Source: Pseudomonas sp. HMWF032
Lineage (GTDB): Bacteria > Pseudomonadota > Gammaproteobacteria > Pseudomonadales > Pseudomonadaceae
Direction: 5' to 3'
Length of the DNA: 64,000 nt
Assembly: GCF_003060885.1 (NCBI RefSeq)
Contig: NZ_QAIG01000013.1
Span: 413,774 to 477,773, forward strand
The translations under genes were made by a program, and so were the position numbers. The number at the start of each line of letters is the position of its first letter. The stretch's first letter is position 1. The notes below the pieces were generated by a model. That model had not been told where the DNA came from. It searched no databases and was given only the letters and a program-made list of their open reading frames with translations. Shown piece after piece: positions 28,324 through 38,284 of the stretch.

Positions 28324-29875
28324 AGCAAATCCACTGCTTACCGCCCTGATTCCCCTGGTCGCCGATCTGTCCCGCGAACTGCCAGAAGCCGAGCGCTATC
28401 GCCGCCTGCTGAACGCGCTGCGGCAGCTGCTGCCGTGCGACGCCGTGGCGCTGCTCAGGCTCGACGGCGATGTGCTGATTCCGCTGGCCGTTGAAGGGCT
28501 GAGCGCCGACACCCTTGGCCGGCGCTTCAAGCTCGACGAACAGCCGCGCCTGCAGGCCCTGCTGGCGCAACGCGGGCCGACCCGCTTTGCCACTGACTGC
28601 GAGATGCCCGACCCCTATGACGGCCTGGTCGACGGCCATCGCGGCCACTTGCCCGTGCACGACTGCCTCGGCTGTCCGCTGTATGTGCAGGATCAACCCT
28701 GGGGTCTGCTGACCCTCGACTCGCTCGATCCGGCGAGCTTCGGCCGGGTCGATCTGGATAACCTGCAAGCCTTTGCCAGCCTGGCCGCCGCCACCGTGAT
28801 GGCCAGCGAACGGATCAACGCGCTGCTGCAACGCGCCGAGGATCAGCACCAGTTGGCCGAGGCTTACAAGCAGGCCGCCGTCCAGCAACGCCCGCGCGAA
28901 CTGATCGGCCAGAGCGCTGTGCACAAGCGCCTGGCAGCGGAGATTGCGCTGGTCGGCAACAGTGAACTGAGCGTGCTGATCAGCGGTGAAACCGGGGTCG
29001 GTAAAGAGCTGGTTGCCGAAGCCCTGCACGCCGCATCCCCACGCGCCGCCAAGCCGCTGATCAGCCTCAACTGCGCGGCGCTGCCCGATAACCTGGTGGA
29101 AAGCGAACTGTTCGGCCATGTACGCGGGGCCTTTACCGGCGCGCACAACGAGCGCCGCGGCAAGTTCGAACTGGCCGATGGCGGCAGCCTGTTTCTCGAT
29201 GAAATCGGTGAACTACCGCTGGCTGCGCAAGCCAAGCTGCTGCGCGTATTGCAAAGCGGCCAGCTGCAACGGGTCGGTGCCGACCAGGAACAGCGGGTCA
29301 ATGTGCGCGTACTGGCCGCCAGCAACCGCGACCTGGCCGAGGAAGTGCGCGCCGGGCGTTTTCGCGCCGACCTGTATCACCGCCTCAGCGTCTACCCGCT
29401 GAAAGTCCCGGCGCTGCGCGAACGCGGCCGCGATGTGTTGCTGCTGGCCGGCTACTTCCTCGAAGAAAACCGCGCCCGTCTGGGCTTACGCAGCCTGCGT
29501 CTGACGGCCGAAGCCCAGGCCAGCCTGCTGGCGTACAACTGGCCGGGCAACGTGCGCGAACTCGAGCACCTGATCGGCCGCGCCGCACTCAAGGCACTGG
29601 CAGGCTGCAGCGAACGCCCACGCATTCTCAGCATCGACAGCACCCACCTGGATTTGCCGAGCAGCCAGCCAACAGCAGCACCTGCGACTCAACGCACAGC
29701 AGAGCCATACAGCCAACTGCCACTGCGCGAAGCCATCGACGCCTACCAGAAACAACTGATCAGCCAAGCGCTGGAGCGCCATCAACACACATGGGCCGCC
29801 GCCGCCCGCGAACTGGGCATCGACCGCGCCAACCTGATCCGCCTGGCCAAGCGCCTGGGGTTGGAAAATGGCTGA
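28319..29875 (+). CDS. norR: NorR/FhpR nitric oxide-sensing sigma-54 activator
   Basis: 518 residues: GAF sensor (about 1-165; Asp98, Tyr100, Asp101 and Cys116 near the non-heme iron positions of E. coli NorR), AAA+ domain with Walker A GETGVGKE (223-230) and sigma-54 loop GAFTGA (270-275), and a C-terminal Fis-type HTH. It activates hmp in response to NO. No clear Shine-Dalgarno precedes the ATG, which lies inside a NorR site; initiation may be weak or leaderless. Confidence 0.93.
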   Translation: MTANPLLTALIPLVADLSRELPEAERYRRLLNALRQLLPCDAVALLRLDGDVLIPLAVEGLSADTLGRRFKLDEQPRLQALLAQRGPTRFATDCEMPDPYDGLVDGHRGHLPVHDCLGCPLYVQDQPWGLLTLDSLDPASFGRVDLDNLQAFASLAAATVMASERINALLQRAEDQHQLAEAYKQAAVQQRPRELIGQSAVHKRLAAEIALVGNSELSVLISGETGVGKELVAEALHAASPRAAKPLISLNCAALPDNLVESELFGHVRGAFTGAHNERRGKFELADGGSLFLDEIGELPLAAQAKLLRVLQSGQLQRVGADQEQRVNVRVLAASNRDLAEEVRAGRFRADLYHRLSVYPLKVPALRERGRDVLLLAGYFLEENRARLGLRSLRLTAEAQASLLAYNWPGNVRELEHLIGRAALKALAGCSERPRILSIDSTHLDLPSSQPTAAPATQRTAEPYSQLPLREAIDAYQKQLISQALERHQHTWAAAARELGIDRANLIRLAKRLGLENG

Positions 29876-30029
29876 CAACAGGCCGCATAACTGCAGGCAC
29901 GTTGCTAACATTTGAGTAGGTTCGACCTGAGCCTGTTGGTCCCGGCAATAGGCAAATGCAATTTGTCGAAGCGCCGGCCGGAAGTAGCTAATAGCCACTG
30001 TATTTTCCCGCTCCCTGCGGAGAGCCCTT

Positions 30030-31265
30030 ATGGCTGCTGACACCCATACAGATCGCATCAAAGTCGAGGCTGCGCAGCTGACCATCGGCATGTATGTGGT
30101 GGAGCTGGATCGGCCATGGACGGACACATCCTTTCTCTTTCAGGGCTTCCGCATACGTCAGCAGCAGGAAATCCGCCTGTTACAAGAAGCCTGCCGCTAT
30201 GTCTGGGTCGATGCGAGCCGCTCAATCGGAATGCTCAGTCAGCTGACAGAGAACCTGGCGCAGCCCGACAACCTGCAACCGGTGATTGCCAAGGTCGAAT
30301 TCAACCTGGAAATACAGCAGGCCGCCCCCACCTGGCATGCAGCTCGTGAGGAATCGCTGCGTATCCTGCAAGCCATAAAAATGGGGCAGGAGCTGGATGT
30401 CGGTGCCGTCAAGGCGGTGATCAAGGACTGTGTCGAAAGCATTCTGCGCAACCCGGCGGCCATGCTCTGGCTGGCGCGCATCAAGAACAGTGATGATTAC
30501 ACCGCCGAGCACTCACTGCGGGTTTCCATCCTGTCGATTGCTCTGGGTAAAGAACTCGGCCTGCCGGCATATCAACTGGAGCAGATCGGCGTCTGCGGCA
30601 TGCTCCACGATGTCGGCAAGATCAAGGTACCCAGCGAGATTCTCAACAAACCCGGCGCGCTAACCCACGATGAACTGCGCATCATGCAGAGCCATGCGGC
30701 TGAAGGGCGCAAGCTGTTGATGAGCAATCAGCAGATCACCCCAGCCACTGTCGACGTGGCTTACTCGCATCACGAGCGCCTCGATGGCAAGGGCTACCCG
30801 CGCGGCCTGGATGCCAGCAAAATCCCTTACTTTGCCAAGATCATCGCCGTTGCCGACAGCTATGACGCGATCAACAGTGATCGCATTTACAGCAAAGGCA
30901 AATCCAGCCTGGAGTCGTTACGCATACTGTTTGATGCCACCAACAGCCATTTCGATGAAGAAATCGTCGGCTGTTTCATTCGCTTGATCGGCATCTATCC
31001 ACCGGGTGAAATTGTCGAACTGAACACCGGTGAGGTCGGCATCATTATTGGCTGCGCGCCCGGCAATAAGCTCAAGCCCAGGGTGATACGGGTGCTGGAT
31101 GCAGAAAAGCAGCCCTGCAAGGAAAGCATCATCGACCTTACCCAAACTGTTCGGGATGCAGCGGGAAAGCCCTATCGAATTCGCGAGGTACACAGCAGCG
31201 GAGCCTTTGGCATTGATATTGAAGCCTATCGACGCAAAGGTCTGATGATCCCTGACAACCTCTGA
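30030..31265 (+). CDS. HD-GYP cyclic-di-GMP phosphodiesterase with N-terminal DUF3391-like domain
   Basis: 411 residues. Residues 10-80 resemble the DUF3391 segment (QLTIGMYVVELDRPW). The HD-GYP domain shows His161, His193-Asp194, Lys197, His222, His247-His248 and Gly255-Tyr256-Pro257, so metal ligands and the GYP signature are intact. Predicted to hydrolyse c-di-GMP in the cytoplasm. A tail of about 100 residues follows the domain. Confidence 0.9.
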   Translation: MAADTHTDRIKVEAAQLTIGMYVVELDRPWTDTSFLFQGFRIRQQQEIRLLQEACRYVWVDASRSIGMLSQLTENLAQPDNLQPVIAKVEFNLEIQQAAPTWHAAREESLRILQAIKMGQELDVGAVKAVIKDCVESILRNPAAMLWLARIKNSDDYTAEHSLRVSILSIALGKELGLPAYQLEQIGVCGMLHDVGKIKVPSEILNKPGALTHDELRIMQSHAAEGRKLLMSNQQITPATVDVAYSHHERLDGKGYPRGLDASKIPYFAKIIAVADSYDAINSDRIYSKGKSSLESLRILFDATNSHFDEEIVGCFIRLIGIYPPGEIVELNTGEVGIIIGCAPGNKLKPRVIRVLDAEKQPCKESIIDLTQTVRDAAGKPYRIREVHSSGAFGIDIEAYRRKGLMIPDNL

Positions 31266-31397
31266 GGTGCTCACAGCATGAGCGTTCAGCTCAGAACGCC
31301 GCTCACCCACCTCACCCGGCAATTCGCCGGCTACGGCTCGACAGCGGTATCCGCTTGCTCTAGCGTCCCAGCTCCGATCCGATTATTCAGGCCTGCC

Positions 31398-31931
31398 ATG
31401 TCCAAGATCCTGCCCGCTGTATTCGCCGTGTTGTTGCCGATCATGGCCACCGCCGCTGAACCTCAGAAAACCTTCTACCTGAGCCCTTTCGCTGTGGAGA
31501 ACCCAAACGACAAGCAACAGCGTGAACACGCGGCACAGCTGGACGACGCCTTGAAACAGGCCCTGCTGGCCCGCCAGATTAAGGTGCAGCCGCTCAATGA
31601 CCAGGCGGCCTTGCCTGACAGCGGCTGGCTGATTCAAGGGCAGGTGTCGAGCCAGGCCGGCCGACGCCTGGTGCGCACAGCGGTTGGCTTTGGCGCAGGC
31701 GCCAGTGCTGTCGAGGCACAGGTGTGGATCAGTGATCTGGCGGCCGGAGAGGTGCAGCAACTGACCGCCCAGGACCGCTCCGGGCGTCTGCCTGGGGCGC
31801 TGCTCACCCGCAACCCTCAACTCGCAGCAGCCAAATTTCTCCTGGAGCGCCGGGCGCTGAATCGCAACATCGATGAAGTGGCCGGGGAACTGGCGGATGA
31901 CATCAGCCGCTCACTGTCCCAAACACCCTAA
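31398..31931 (+). CDS. Exported DUF4410-like protein
   Basis: 177 residues from the ATG at 31398, which gives a signal peptide (1-20, ending IMATAAEP). The remainder (TFYLSPFAVEN; GWLIQGQVSSQAGRRL; RTAVGFGAGASAVEAQVWI) fits DUF4410-type small envelope proteins. The Shine-Dalgarno is weak. It lies 132 bp after the HD-GYP gene. Function unknown. Confidence 0.65.
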   Translation: MSKILPAVFAVLLPIMATAAEPQKTFYLSPFAVENPNDKQQREHAAQLDDALKQALLARQIKVQPLNDQAALPDSGWLIQGQVSSQAGRRLVRTAVGFGAGASAVEAQVWISDLAAGEVQQLTAQDRSGRLPGALLTRNPQLAAAKFLLERRALNRNIDEVAGELADDISRSLSQTP

Positions 31932-31975
31932 ACACTGCATTGCCGGCCGGGCGACACCGCAGCGCGGCAGCACGA

Positions 31976-33097
31976 TCAGCGGCTAACAGGCTCAGGTAAC
32001 GCCACCTCGCGCATCTGCACGGCATGTGCTGCCAGCACCTGGAGAATCCGTTGACTGGCCTGACCGTCGCCAAATGGATTACTCCAATTGATGGCCACTC
32101 GGCGCAGGCTTTGCTCAGCCTCGACCAGGCTGTACTCCGTCGTGACCGGAGCGAGCCGAGCGGCGCCACTTTCCAGGCTTTCCGGACGCTCGGTATTCGC
32201 CCGCAACACCAGGCAGGGCCGCTGTAGCACGCAGGCCTCTTCCTGCAGGCCACCACTGTCTGTCAACACAAGTTGGGCGCCCTGCAACAAGGCAAGCAGG
32301 TCAAGGTAGGTCACCGGGTCGATGGCTTTGATGCGCGCCTGGCCACCAATGATCTGTTGATGCTGATGGCCGAGTCTGGGATGGACAGGGAAAACCACTG
32401 TACGCTCCAGGCTGTCGGCCAGGCGCTGTACGGCTGTCATCAACCGCGCAAAGTGCCCAAGATCATCCGTGTTGCCCGGCCGATGGCAGGTCAGCAGCAG
32501 ATAGCGGCCTGGCTGCAGGTCGAGTGTCGAATGAATGGTCGAATGCTGTTCGGCGCGCCGGGCATGGCGCAAGGTCGCGTCGTTGCCAGTATTTCCCGTT
32601 ACATGAACATGCGGCCCCTGGATCCCCTCCTTGGCCAGCAAGCGCTGCTGCAACGCAGAGGGGCAGAACCAGAAGCTGGACAGGTGATCCAGCAATATCC
32701 GGTTCACTTCCTCAGGCATGGTTTTATCATAGCTACGCAACCCGGCCTCCACATGCGCAACCGGAATATTCAATTTGTTGGCAGCCAGCCCACCGGCCAG
32801 TGAACTGTTGGTGTCCCCTTGCACCACCACATAGTCTGGCTGCAAGGTCTGCAATAGCGGCTCTATGCCCATCATCATCCGGGCCAGTTGCGCCGTAGCC
32901 GTCTCAGAACCGACCCCAAGGTTGAAATGCGCGCGAGGTAGTTCAAGTTCGTCGAAGAACACGCTGTCCATTGACGCCGCATAGTGCTGATTGGTGTGAA
33001 TCAGCGTGTAGTGAATGCCCTCGCGAATACAGGCACTGATCAACGACGACAGTTTGATTATTTCCGGGCGTGTACCCAGTACAAATACCAGATGCAT
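31976..33097 (-). CDS. wecB: UDP-N-acetylglucosamine 2-epimerase (non-hydrolysing)
   Basis: 373 residues from the ATG at 33097 (GGAG 9 nt upstream; a longer frame starts with TTG). It opens VFVLGTRPEIIKLSSLI and carries QGDTNSSLAG (Asp95), HVEAGLRSYDKTMPEEVNR (Glu117) and TDSGGLQEEA, all typical of the family. The product UDP-ManNAc feeds surface polysaccharide synthesis. It forms a minus-strand run with the glycosyltransferase genes at 33157 and 34227. Confidence 0.88.
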   Translation of the reverse strand: MHLVFVLGTRPEIIKLSSLISACIREGIHYTLIHTNQHYAASMDSVFFDELELPRAHFNLGVGSETATAQLARMMMGIEPLLQTLQPDYVVVQGDTNSSLAGGLAANKLNIPVAHVEAGLRSYDKTMPEEVNRILLDHLSSFWFCPSALQQRLLAKEGIQGPHVHVTGNTGNDATLRHARRAEQHSTIHSTLDLQPGRYLLLTCHRPGNTDDLGHFARLMTAVQRLADSLERTVVFPVHPRLGHQHQQIIGGQARIKAIDPVTYLDLLALLQGAQLVLTDSGGLQEEACVLQRPCLVLRANTERPESLESGAARLAPVTTEYSLVEAEQSLRRVAINWSNPFGDGQASQRILQVLAAHAVQMREVALPEPVSR

Positions 33098-33156
33098 TGG
33101 GTGCTGCTCCGAACGATCCTGGGGGATGGAATGACTCAAGAATGCTGCGTGCGCTA

Positions 33157-34230
33157 TCAGCGGCCAAGCTGGCTTGATGGAGAAACCAAGCTCTCATAGA
33201 GCCTGACAAGCGCAGCTGCTTTGCGTTGCCAGGTAAACCCCTCGCGCACCGCCTCAATGACGGCCTCCGAAACATTGCTGGACGCGCTGTGTGCAACGCT
33301 CTCGGCAAGGGCATTGGGATTCCCCACGGGGAAAATCGCTTCCCAACCCACAACGTCGGTGATGGAACGACAGCCTTCGATATCTGAACAGGCAATCGGC
33401 ACCCCGGCGAGGAGTGCTTCTAGCACCACAGTCGGCATGCCTTCCCGTTCCGACGCCAGTAGCATGGAGTCACACCCCGCCATCATCCGCTGCGTCACGT
33501 GGTCGTCTTGCCAGCCATGAAAGCGAACGCGCGCGGTCAATTTCTGCTGCGCAGCCAACGCCTCAAGTCGCACCCGGTCAGAACCTTGCCCAACGATATG
33601 CAGCACGGCCTGTTTCAGGTGCGGGGTGTTCAGTGCAGCAATCGCATCATCGAGGCGCTTTATCGGGTCGAGACGGCCCACTGAAAGCAATGCCGGGGAG
33701 CCCTCTAGTTTAATGGGGGCGTCGGCTGTGGCCTGGCGGCGCTCATCGATGCAGTTGGGGACGATCATGGTTTTCTTCGGGCATAAGCCGCGCTTGGCCA
33801 ACTCACCTTCCCAGCCCTGATGAAGCAGAATAACGGTTGCGGCCCCGCGCACCATCACGCGCTCAACCGTTGTGTCCCATACGCGTTTGGCCAAGCGGTA
33901 CCACAACGGCCCAGCGTTGTAGTAGCAATGCGGTGTATAGATCAAGGGTACGCCACGTATGATCGCGCATGCCGCGGCCAGCGCGGCTATCGGCGAGCGT
34001 GCACCGTGCACATGAACCACGTCACTGTTGCCAACGGCACGCCACAACTGCCCGTAGCTTCCTTTGCATAAATTGGCAGGGCTGCTGTCTGCGCTGATCA
34101 GCGGGGCAAGAATCGTCAGCCGAATGGCAGGGTTAGCCTGGATCGCCTGGGCCAAGCCCTGGATATGGCGCGCCACGCCGCTGCACAAGGGCTCGAACTC
34201 TCGGCTGACATGCAGCACTTGTATGGTCAC
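33157..34230 (-). CDS. Family 4-type glycosyltransferase
   Basis: 357 residues from a GTG at 34230, overlapping the previous stop (GTGA) with GGAG 8 nt upstream. GT-B fold: N-terminal VLHVSREFEPLCSGVARHI and C-terminal SVGRLDPIKRLDD and the E-x7-E motif Glu263-Glu271 (EREGMPTVVLEALL). It should transfer a sugar from a nucleotide donor; donor and acceptor are unknown. Confidence 0.85.
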   Translation of the reverse strand: MTIQVLHVSREFEPLCSGVARHIQGLAQAIQANPAIRLTILAPLISADSSPANLCKGSYGQLWRAVGNSDVVHVHGARSPIAALAAACAIIRGVPLIYTPHCYYNAGPLWYRLAKRVWDTTVERVMVRGAATVILLHQGWEGELAKRGLCPKKTMIVPNCIDERRQATADAPIKLEGSPALLSVGRLDPIKRLDDAIAALNTPHLKQAVLHIVGQGSDRVRLEALAAQQKLTARVRFHGWQDDHVTQRMMAGCDSMLLASEREGMPTVVLEALLAGVPIACSDIEGCRSITDVVGWEAIFPVGNPNALAESVAHSASSNVSEAVIEAVREGFTWQRKAAALVRLYESLVSPSSQLGR

Positions 34231-35525
34231 AGATCGCGCTCCAACGGTTGTTCTCGTTTCAGTCGCTGCAGTAAATCGGCAAAGCTTCCGGACGGGCGCG
34301 AGAAGCAGGCAGCAAGCCATGTGTTCTGCGCCTCGGCGCAGGCAAGGCGAAAGGCATGATCCTCCTGCAGGCGTCGATACAGCGCTGAAAGCTGATCAGC
34401 CGTCTCCACCTGCAAAGGGGCCGCCACGACATCGCGTGCCACCGTGTTGCCCGCCAAAGGAAGTCGAAGGGTTACGACCCAGTGCCCTGCCAGTGCGGCA
34501 TCGAGCATCGCGGTGGAGCAGTAACCGGCGACAAGGCAGCAAGCCGTCGCTGCTGGCTTTAGTTCCGCATGCGGTGGCTGCCGTGTGGCGGTGGCCACTG
34601 CACCGATGTAGGGCTGCCCTTCCTGAGGGTGCAGCAGGATACGCGCTTGCGGTATGACGTCCAACAGATCGGCGGCGAATGTACTGAGCATGCCGTGAAT
34701 ACCGTCCCCGAGCACCTGCGCATGGGTCTGGGAAAGCAGTGCAACAGCTGTAGGTGCGCTGTGGGTTGACGTCATGACCATCTCGCCACGCCCCAGGGCA
34801 TCTTCAATCAACCGGGTTCCTGCCGCAGTCTGGGCGGTAAATGCACGGCGGCTGCTGCTGCCCCAAACCACATACCAATCGGCATGCGTTGGAAAGAACT
34901 CATCTGTTGGTATGCCGTGCTGCAGACAGATCGCCGGCAAACCAAGACCGATAGCAGCTCTGCTCATCAGATCAAAATCGTTGTGCAGTAAGAGCACCCC
35001 ACGGCATTCGGCCAGGGTTTTCTGCAGGCTGGCGACCCAGAGTCGGCGCCGAGTCAGACAGCAAGCCAGGGTCAGAGGGTACTGCTTCAATGAACCCATG
35101 AAAGTACGCAGTGCGGACATCCATGAGCGCCAGCCGATTCGAGCGGGACGCATGACAGGCAGACCCGCCGCAAAAAGCGCAGGCCGGAGTCGAGGGTGAG
35201 CCAGGACTAGGGGCTGATAACCCGTAGCGGCGATATCAGGAAGACTACGCGACAGGGTTCCCCAGCCGCTGACGCCGGCCAGGGTAGTGAGCATTACAGC
35301 CTGGTGTGTAGCAGAGCCACGTGGTTCAGGGCCGGTATGAAACAGCAATAACCACACATCGCGCAGCAGTGCCGCACATGCCCGCAATCGGGCCATCAAG
35401 GGTGATCTACCCGCGGCCAGAAAGAACATCTCATGGCGCACGGCTGCAGCTTCTTCGCCAAAGCGCTGAAGCAAATCAACATACTGCTCCGAGAACCTGC
35501 CTCGCAGCCCAGTTGATGACTTCAT
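34227..35525 (-). CDS. Probable polysaccharide biosynthesis protein with GT-B-like QHG motif
   Basis: 432 residues, not confidently assignable. Residues 198-220 (AICLQHGIPTDEFF ... WYVVWG) recall the QHG segment of CDP-glycerol and capsule-type GT-B transferases. No signal peptide or membrane helices are obvious. Translational coupling to the downstream glycosyltransferase (GTGA) supports a shared glycan pathway. First gene of the minus-strand run. Confidence 0.6.
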   Translation of the reverse strand: MKSSTGLRGRFSEQYVDLLQRFGEEAAAVRHEMFFLAAGRSPLMARLRACAALLRDVWLLLFHTGPEPRGSATHQAVMLTTLAGVSGWGTLSRSLPDIAATGYQPLVLAHPRLRPALFAAGLPVMRPARIGWRSWMSALRTFMGSLKQYPLTLACCLTRRRLWVASLQKTLAECRGVLLLHNDFDLMSRAAIGLGLPAICLQHGIPTDEFFPTHADWYVVWGSSSRRAFTAQTAAGTRLIEDALGRGEMVMTSTHSAPTAVALLSQTHAQVLGDGIHGMLSTFAADLLDVIPQARILLHPQEGQPYIGAVATATRQPPHAELKPAATACCLVAGYCSTAMLDAALAGHWVVTLRLPLAGNTVARDVVAAPLQVETADQLSALYRRLQEDHAFRLACAEAQNTWLAACFSRPSGSFADLLQRLKREQPLERDL

Positions 35526-35714
35526 AGGGTAATATCCGCCTGTTCGAGTGGCGTTACGCTACAGCTGGTGACGCTCAGTTGCCAACTCCGGTTAAGCAGT
35601 GCTTGGTTGGCTGACGATAGCCTATGCGCATCGTGCAAAGTGCCGAGCCACATGAACATTACGTTATGAGAGTATTGGCGTATGCGCCCTGTGTAATGCC
35701 GGGACACTTCGTTT

Positions 35715-35729
35715 AACTCAGATTGAGTT
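35715..35729. promoter_or_regulatory. Palindrome upstream of the phosphoglycosyl transferase
   Basis: AACTCA-GAT-TGAGTT is a perfect 6-bp inverted repeat, 35 bp before the ATG at 35764 in the divergent promoter region of the glycan cluster. It could be an operator; no protein is suggested. Confidence 0.35.
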
Positions 35730-35763
35730 GTAAGTCGCGCCCCTAAGACAAGGCTTCGGGCGC

Positions 35764-37083
35764 ATGAGTACGTTATTGGGATTATTGAAGGGCCGATCGT
35801 TGAGTAGTCACAGCGTTAAAGTCCCTGCTTCGCGCTATTGGTTTCGCGGCATCACGGTCGGTGTGATGGCCTGGCTGGCCAGCGAGTTAGTTGCGCCACA
35901 GATGCTGGGTGAGACCGTTTTTCTGGGGGCAATGCCGGCTGTACTGCTGTTCATATTCTTGGACCGCCTGATGCTCTGCCCCCAAAGCCGGCTGGCAGAG
36001 CGCCTGGCAACCAATCTTGGTCAGTTGCTAATCACGCTTGCGGCGGCGAACTCTGTTGCTGCGCTCGCTGATACCTCATTGCCGTGGTTGTGGTCAGTGG
36101 CGTGGTTGACCATGACCGGCCTGAGCCTGGTCGCTTTGGAAATGCTCAATAATCAGGTTGCCGCTTGGCGACCACAGATGCCCATTCAAGTAATCGCTGG
36201 AGAATGCCGTCACGCCAGTGAGTACGTTGCTCAGCAGATCAGCGCCACGCAGCAGCTCACGCGCGAACAGGCCGTTGCGTGGCTGAGTGATGAGCACAGC
36301 CGTCCTCCTGCAGGACAAGTGCTTATCTTTGATGCCTGTTTACAAGCCCCAGCAGCGCCAACCTGCTCAGCCGCAGATCAGCATGTGCCTGGAACAGCGT
36401 TGTCTGCAGCTCAGAAACGGCTCTTCGACTTAATGTGTGCATCCCTTCTTCTTGGCTGCTGCGCACCCATCATGTTGGGCATCGCGTTTATTGTCCGCGC
36501 GTACGACGGTGGCCCGGTCATATTTCGCCAGAAGCGCCTGGGCCTGCACGGGGTTTGCTTTACGGTATTGAAGTTTCGCAGCATGCGCGTGAGCGCAGGG
36601 CATGACCCGCTGGCTCCTCAGGCGCAGAACCATGATCCGCGTATTACACCGGTTGGTCGGTGGATACGTCACTGGGGGCTGGATGAGCTTCCACAACTGC
36701 TGAACGTCATGCGGGGCGATATGTCCATGGTCGGCCCGCGACCTCACGCCGTCGCACATGACGTGCACTATGCCGCCAGCATCGCGTATTACAACCTGCG
36801 CCAAGCAGCCAAGCCCGGTTTAACAGGCCTGGCGCAAATACGGGGGCGGCGCGGTGAAACCAAGACCATTGCCGACATGCTGCTGAGAGTCGCCGATGAT
36901 CTGGAGTACATCTCCCGGCAGTCAGTGTTTTTGGACACCTTCATCGTATTGAGCACGCCGCTCGCCTTGCTTCGTGGCACAGCCAAGAACCTTCGTTCAG
37001 CGCATCAGCACGACTCGCCCGCCCCAGTCGCAGCACAAACATCGAGGCCCGCCGAACAGTCCTCCAGGGAAGTCATGTCCTGA
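35764..37083 (+). CDS. Polyprenyl-phosphate sugar-1-phosphate transferase (WcaJ-like)
   Basis: 439 residues. The N-terminal part (about 28-126) has four hydrophobic segments; the C-terminal catalytic part begins KRLFDLMCASLLL and has GGPVIFRQKRLGLHGVCF, LKFRSMRV, the catalytic dyad Asp307-Glu308 (LDELPQLLNVMRGDMSMVGP) and RPH. Such enzymes start repeat-unit synthesis on undecaprenyl phosphate. It is divergent from the three minus-strand glycan genes with 238 bp between. Confidence 0.88.
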   Translation: MSTLLGLLKGRSLSSHSVKVPASRYWFRGITVGVMAWLASELVAPQMLGETVFLGAMPAVLLFIFLDRLMLCPQSRLAERLATNLGQLLITLAAANSVAALADTSLPWLWSVAWLTMTGLSLVALEMLNNQVAAWRPQMPIQVIAGECRHASEYVAQQISATQQLTREQAVAWLSDEHSRPPAGQVLIFDACLQAPAAPTCSAADQHVPGTALSAAQKRLFDLMCASLLLGCCAPIMLGIAFIVRAYDGGPVIFRQKRLGLHGVCFTVLKFRSMRVSAGHDPLAPQAQNHDPRITPVGRWIRHWGLDELPQLLNVMRGDMSMVGPRPHAVAHDVHYAASIAYYNLRQAAKPGLTGLAQIRGRRGETKTIADMLLRVADDLEYISRQSVFLDTFIVLSTPLALLRGTAKNLRSAHQHDSPAPVAAQTSRPAEQSSREVMS

Positions 37084-37170
37084 CACCTGGAGTGCAAGCT
37101 GAGCTGATCAACCGACGGTGCTTCAACCAATGCGTTGTCCATCACGCCATTCAGTGGACGCAGATGAGGG

Positions 37171-38196
37171 CTATGACCCCTTCTGCTGCGACCGATATTC
37201 ACCCGGCGTTAGCCCGGTCCATTGGCGAAACGCACGAAAGAATACGCTGGGCTCCGAGTAACCGAGCAGCAGGGCGATTTCGGCGGCGGGCAGGTCACTG
37301 TTGTTCAGGTGCTGCTCGGCCAGTTGCCGGCGGGTGTCGTTGAGCAGTTGCTGGTAGTTGCAACCTTCATCGGCCAGACGTCGTTGCAGCGTGCGCTCGC
37401 TAAGGTGCAGATGGCGCGCCAGTTCACCACGATCTGGCTCGCCGCGGGCCAGTTGCTGGCCGAGCAAGGCCACCACGCGGACGCTCAACCCTTCACTGGG
37501 CAGCCTGGCGAGCAGGACCTCTGCGTGCTGGCGTAACAGGTTTTGTAACGGCGGGTTGGCCTGGATCAGCGGCGCGCTGGCCAGGCGGCGCGGCAGGACG
37601 ATACCGTAATCACGTGCGGCAAATTGCAGCGGGCAGGCGAACGTGTCGCGGTAACTGTCCAGCCTCAGCGGCTCTGGATGAACAAACTGCGCGCGCAGCA
37701 GCTGCCAGTTATCCAACAGCGGATGGAACATCTGCACCCAACAGGCCATCAGTGCCAGCACCCGAGTACGGGTGGCCGGCAGTTCAGGATGCAGCGGGCG
37801 GTAGAGCAGCTGCAGCTCATCGCCCTGTTCGCGCAGCTGCACCTCGCCTCCCTCACCGACCAGGCGCTGGTAACGCAGCCCGGCAGCCAGTGCGTCACCC
37901 AGGGTCGGGCTACTTTGCAACAAGTAGCCAAGCACGCTGAACGGCCCAGGGGCGAGGTTGCAGCCCAGCGCCAGCCCAGGCTCAGCGTGTTCAATGCGAC
38001 TGAGGTGCTGCCACAGCTGCTCCTGCGTGGCGAAGGGCACGCGTGCATCAGGATCGCTGAGCTGCTTATCGCTAAGTCCGCAGTCGCTCATCAGCTGAGA
38101 GCGATCAAGCCCCAGACGACTGGCCGCATGCAACACCGCGAGGGTGATGCTGGCACTGACCGAGGTATGTTGTGAATCCAGAGTGTGTTTGGCCAT
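37171..38196 (-). CDS. AraC family transcriptional regulator
   Basis: 341 residues. An N-terminal ligand domain of the OruR/arabinose-binding-like type (about 1-210) is followed by two C-terminal HTH motifs (ELARHLHLSERTLQRRL and IALLLGYSEPSVFFRAF, ending WTGLTPGEYR). Target and ligand unknown. Flanked by the sugar transferase and a small unknown gene. Confidence 0.85.
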   Translation of the reverse strand: MAKHTLDSQHTSVSASITLAVLHAASRLGLDRSQLMSDCGLSDKQLSDPDARVPFATQEQLWQHLSRIEHAEPGLALGCNLAPGPFSVLGYLLQSSPTLGDALAAGLRYQRLVGEGGEVQLREQGDELQLLYRPLHPELPATRTRVLALMACWVQMFHPLLDNWQLLRAQFVHPEPLRLDSYRDTFACPLQFAARDYGIVLPRRLASAPLIQANPPLQNLLRQHAEVLLARLPSEGLSVRVVALLGQQLARGEPDRGELARHLHLSERTLQRRLADEGCNYQQLLNDTRRQLAEQHLNNSDLPAAEIALLLGYSEPSVFFRAFRQWTGLTPGEYRSQQKGS

Positions 38197-38284
38197 GGCC
38201 TGATTCTGCCCAAAGCTGTGGCTCGGCGGTAGCGGTTAGACGGATTGAGGTCCACAAGCGTGGCGCCTTACCGAGGAGGACAGA

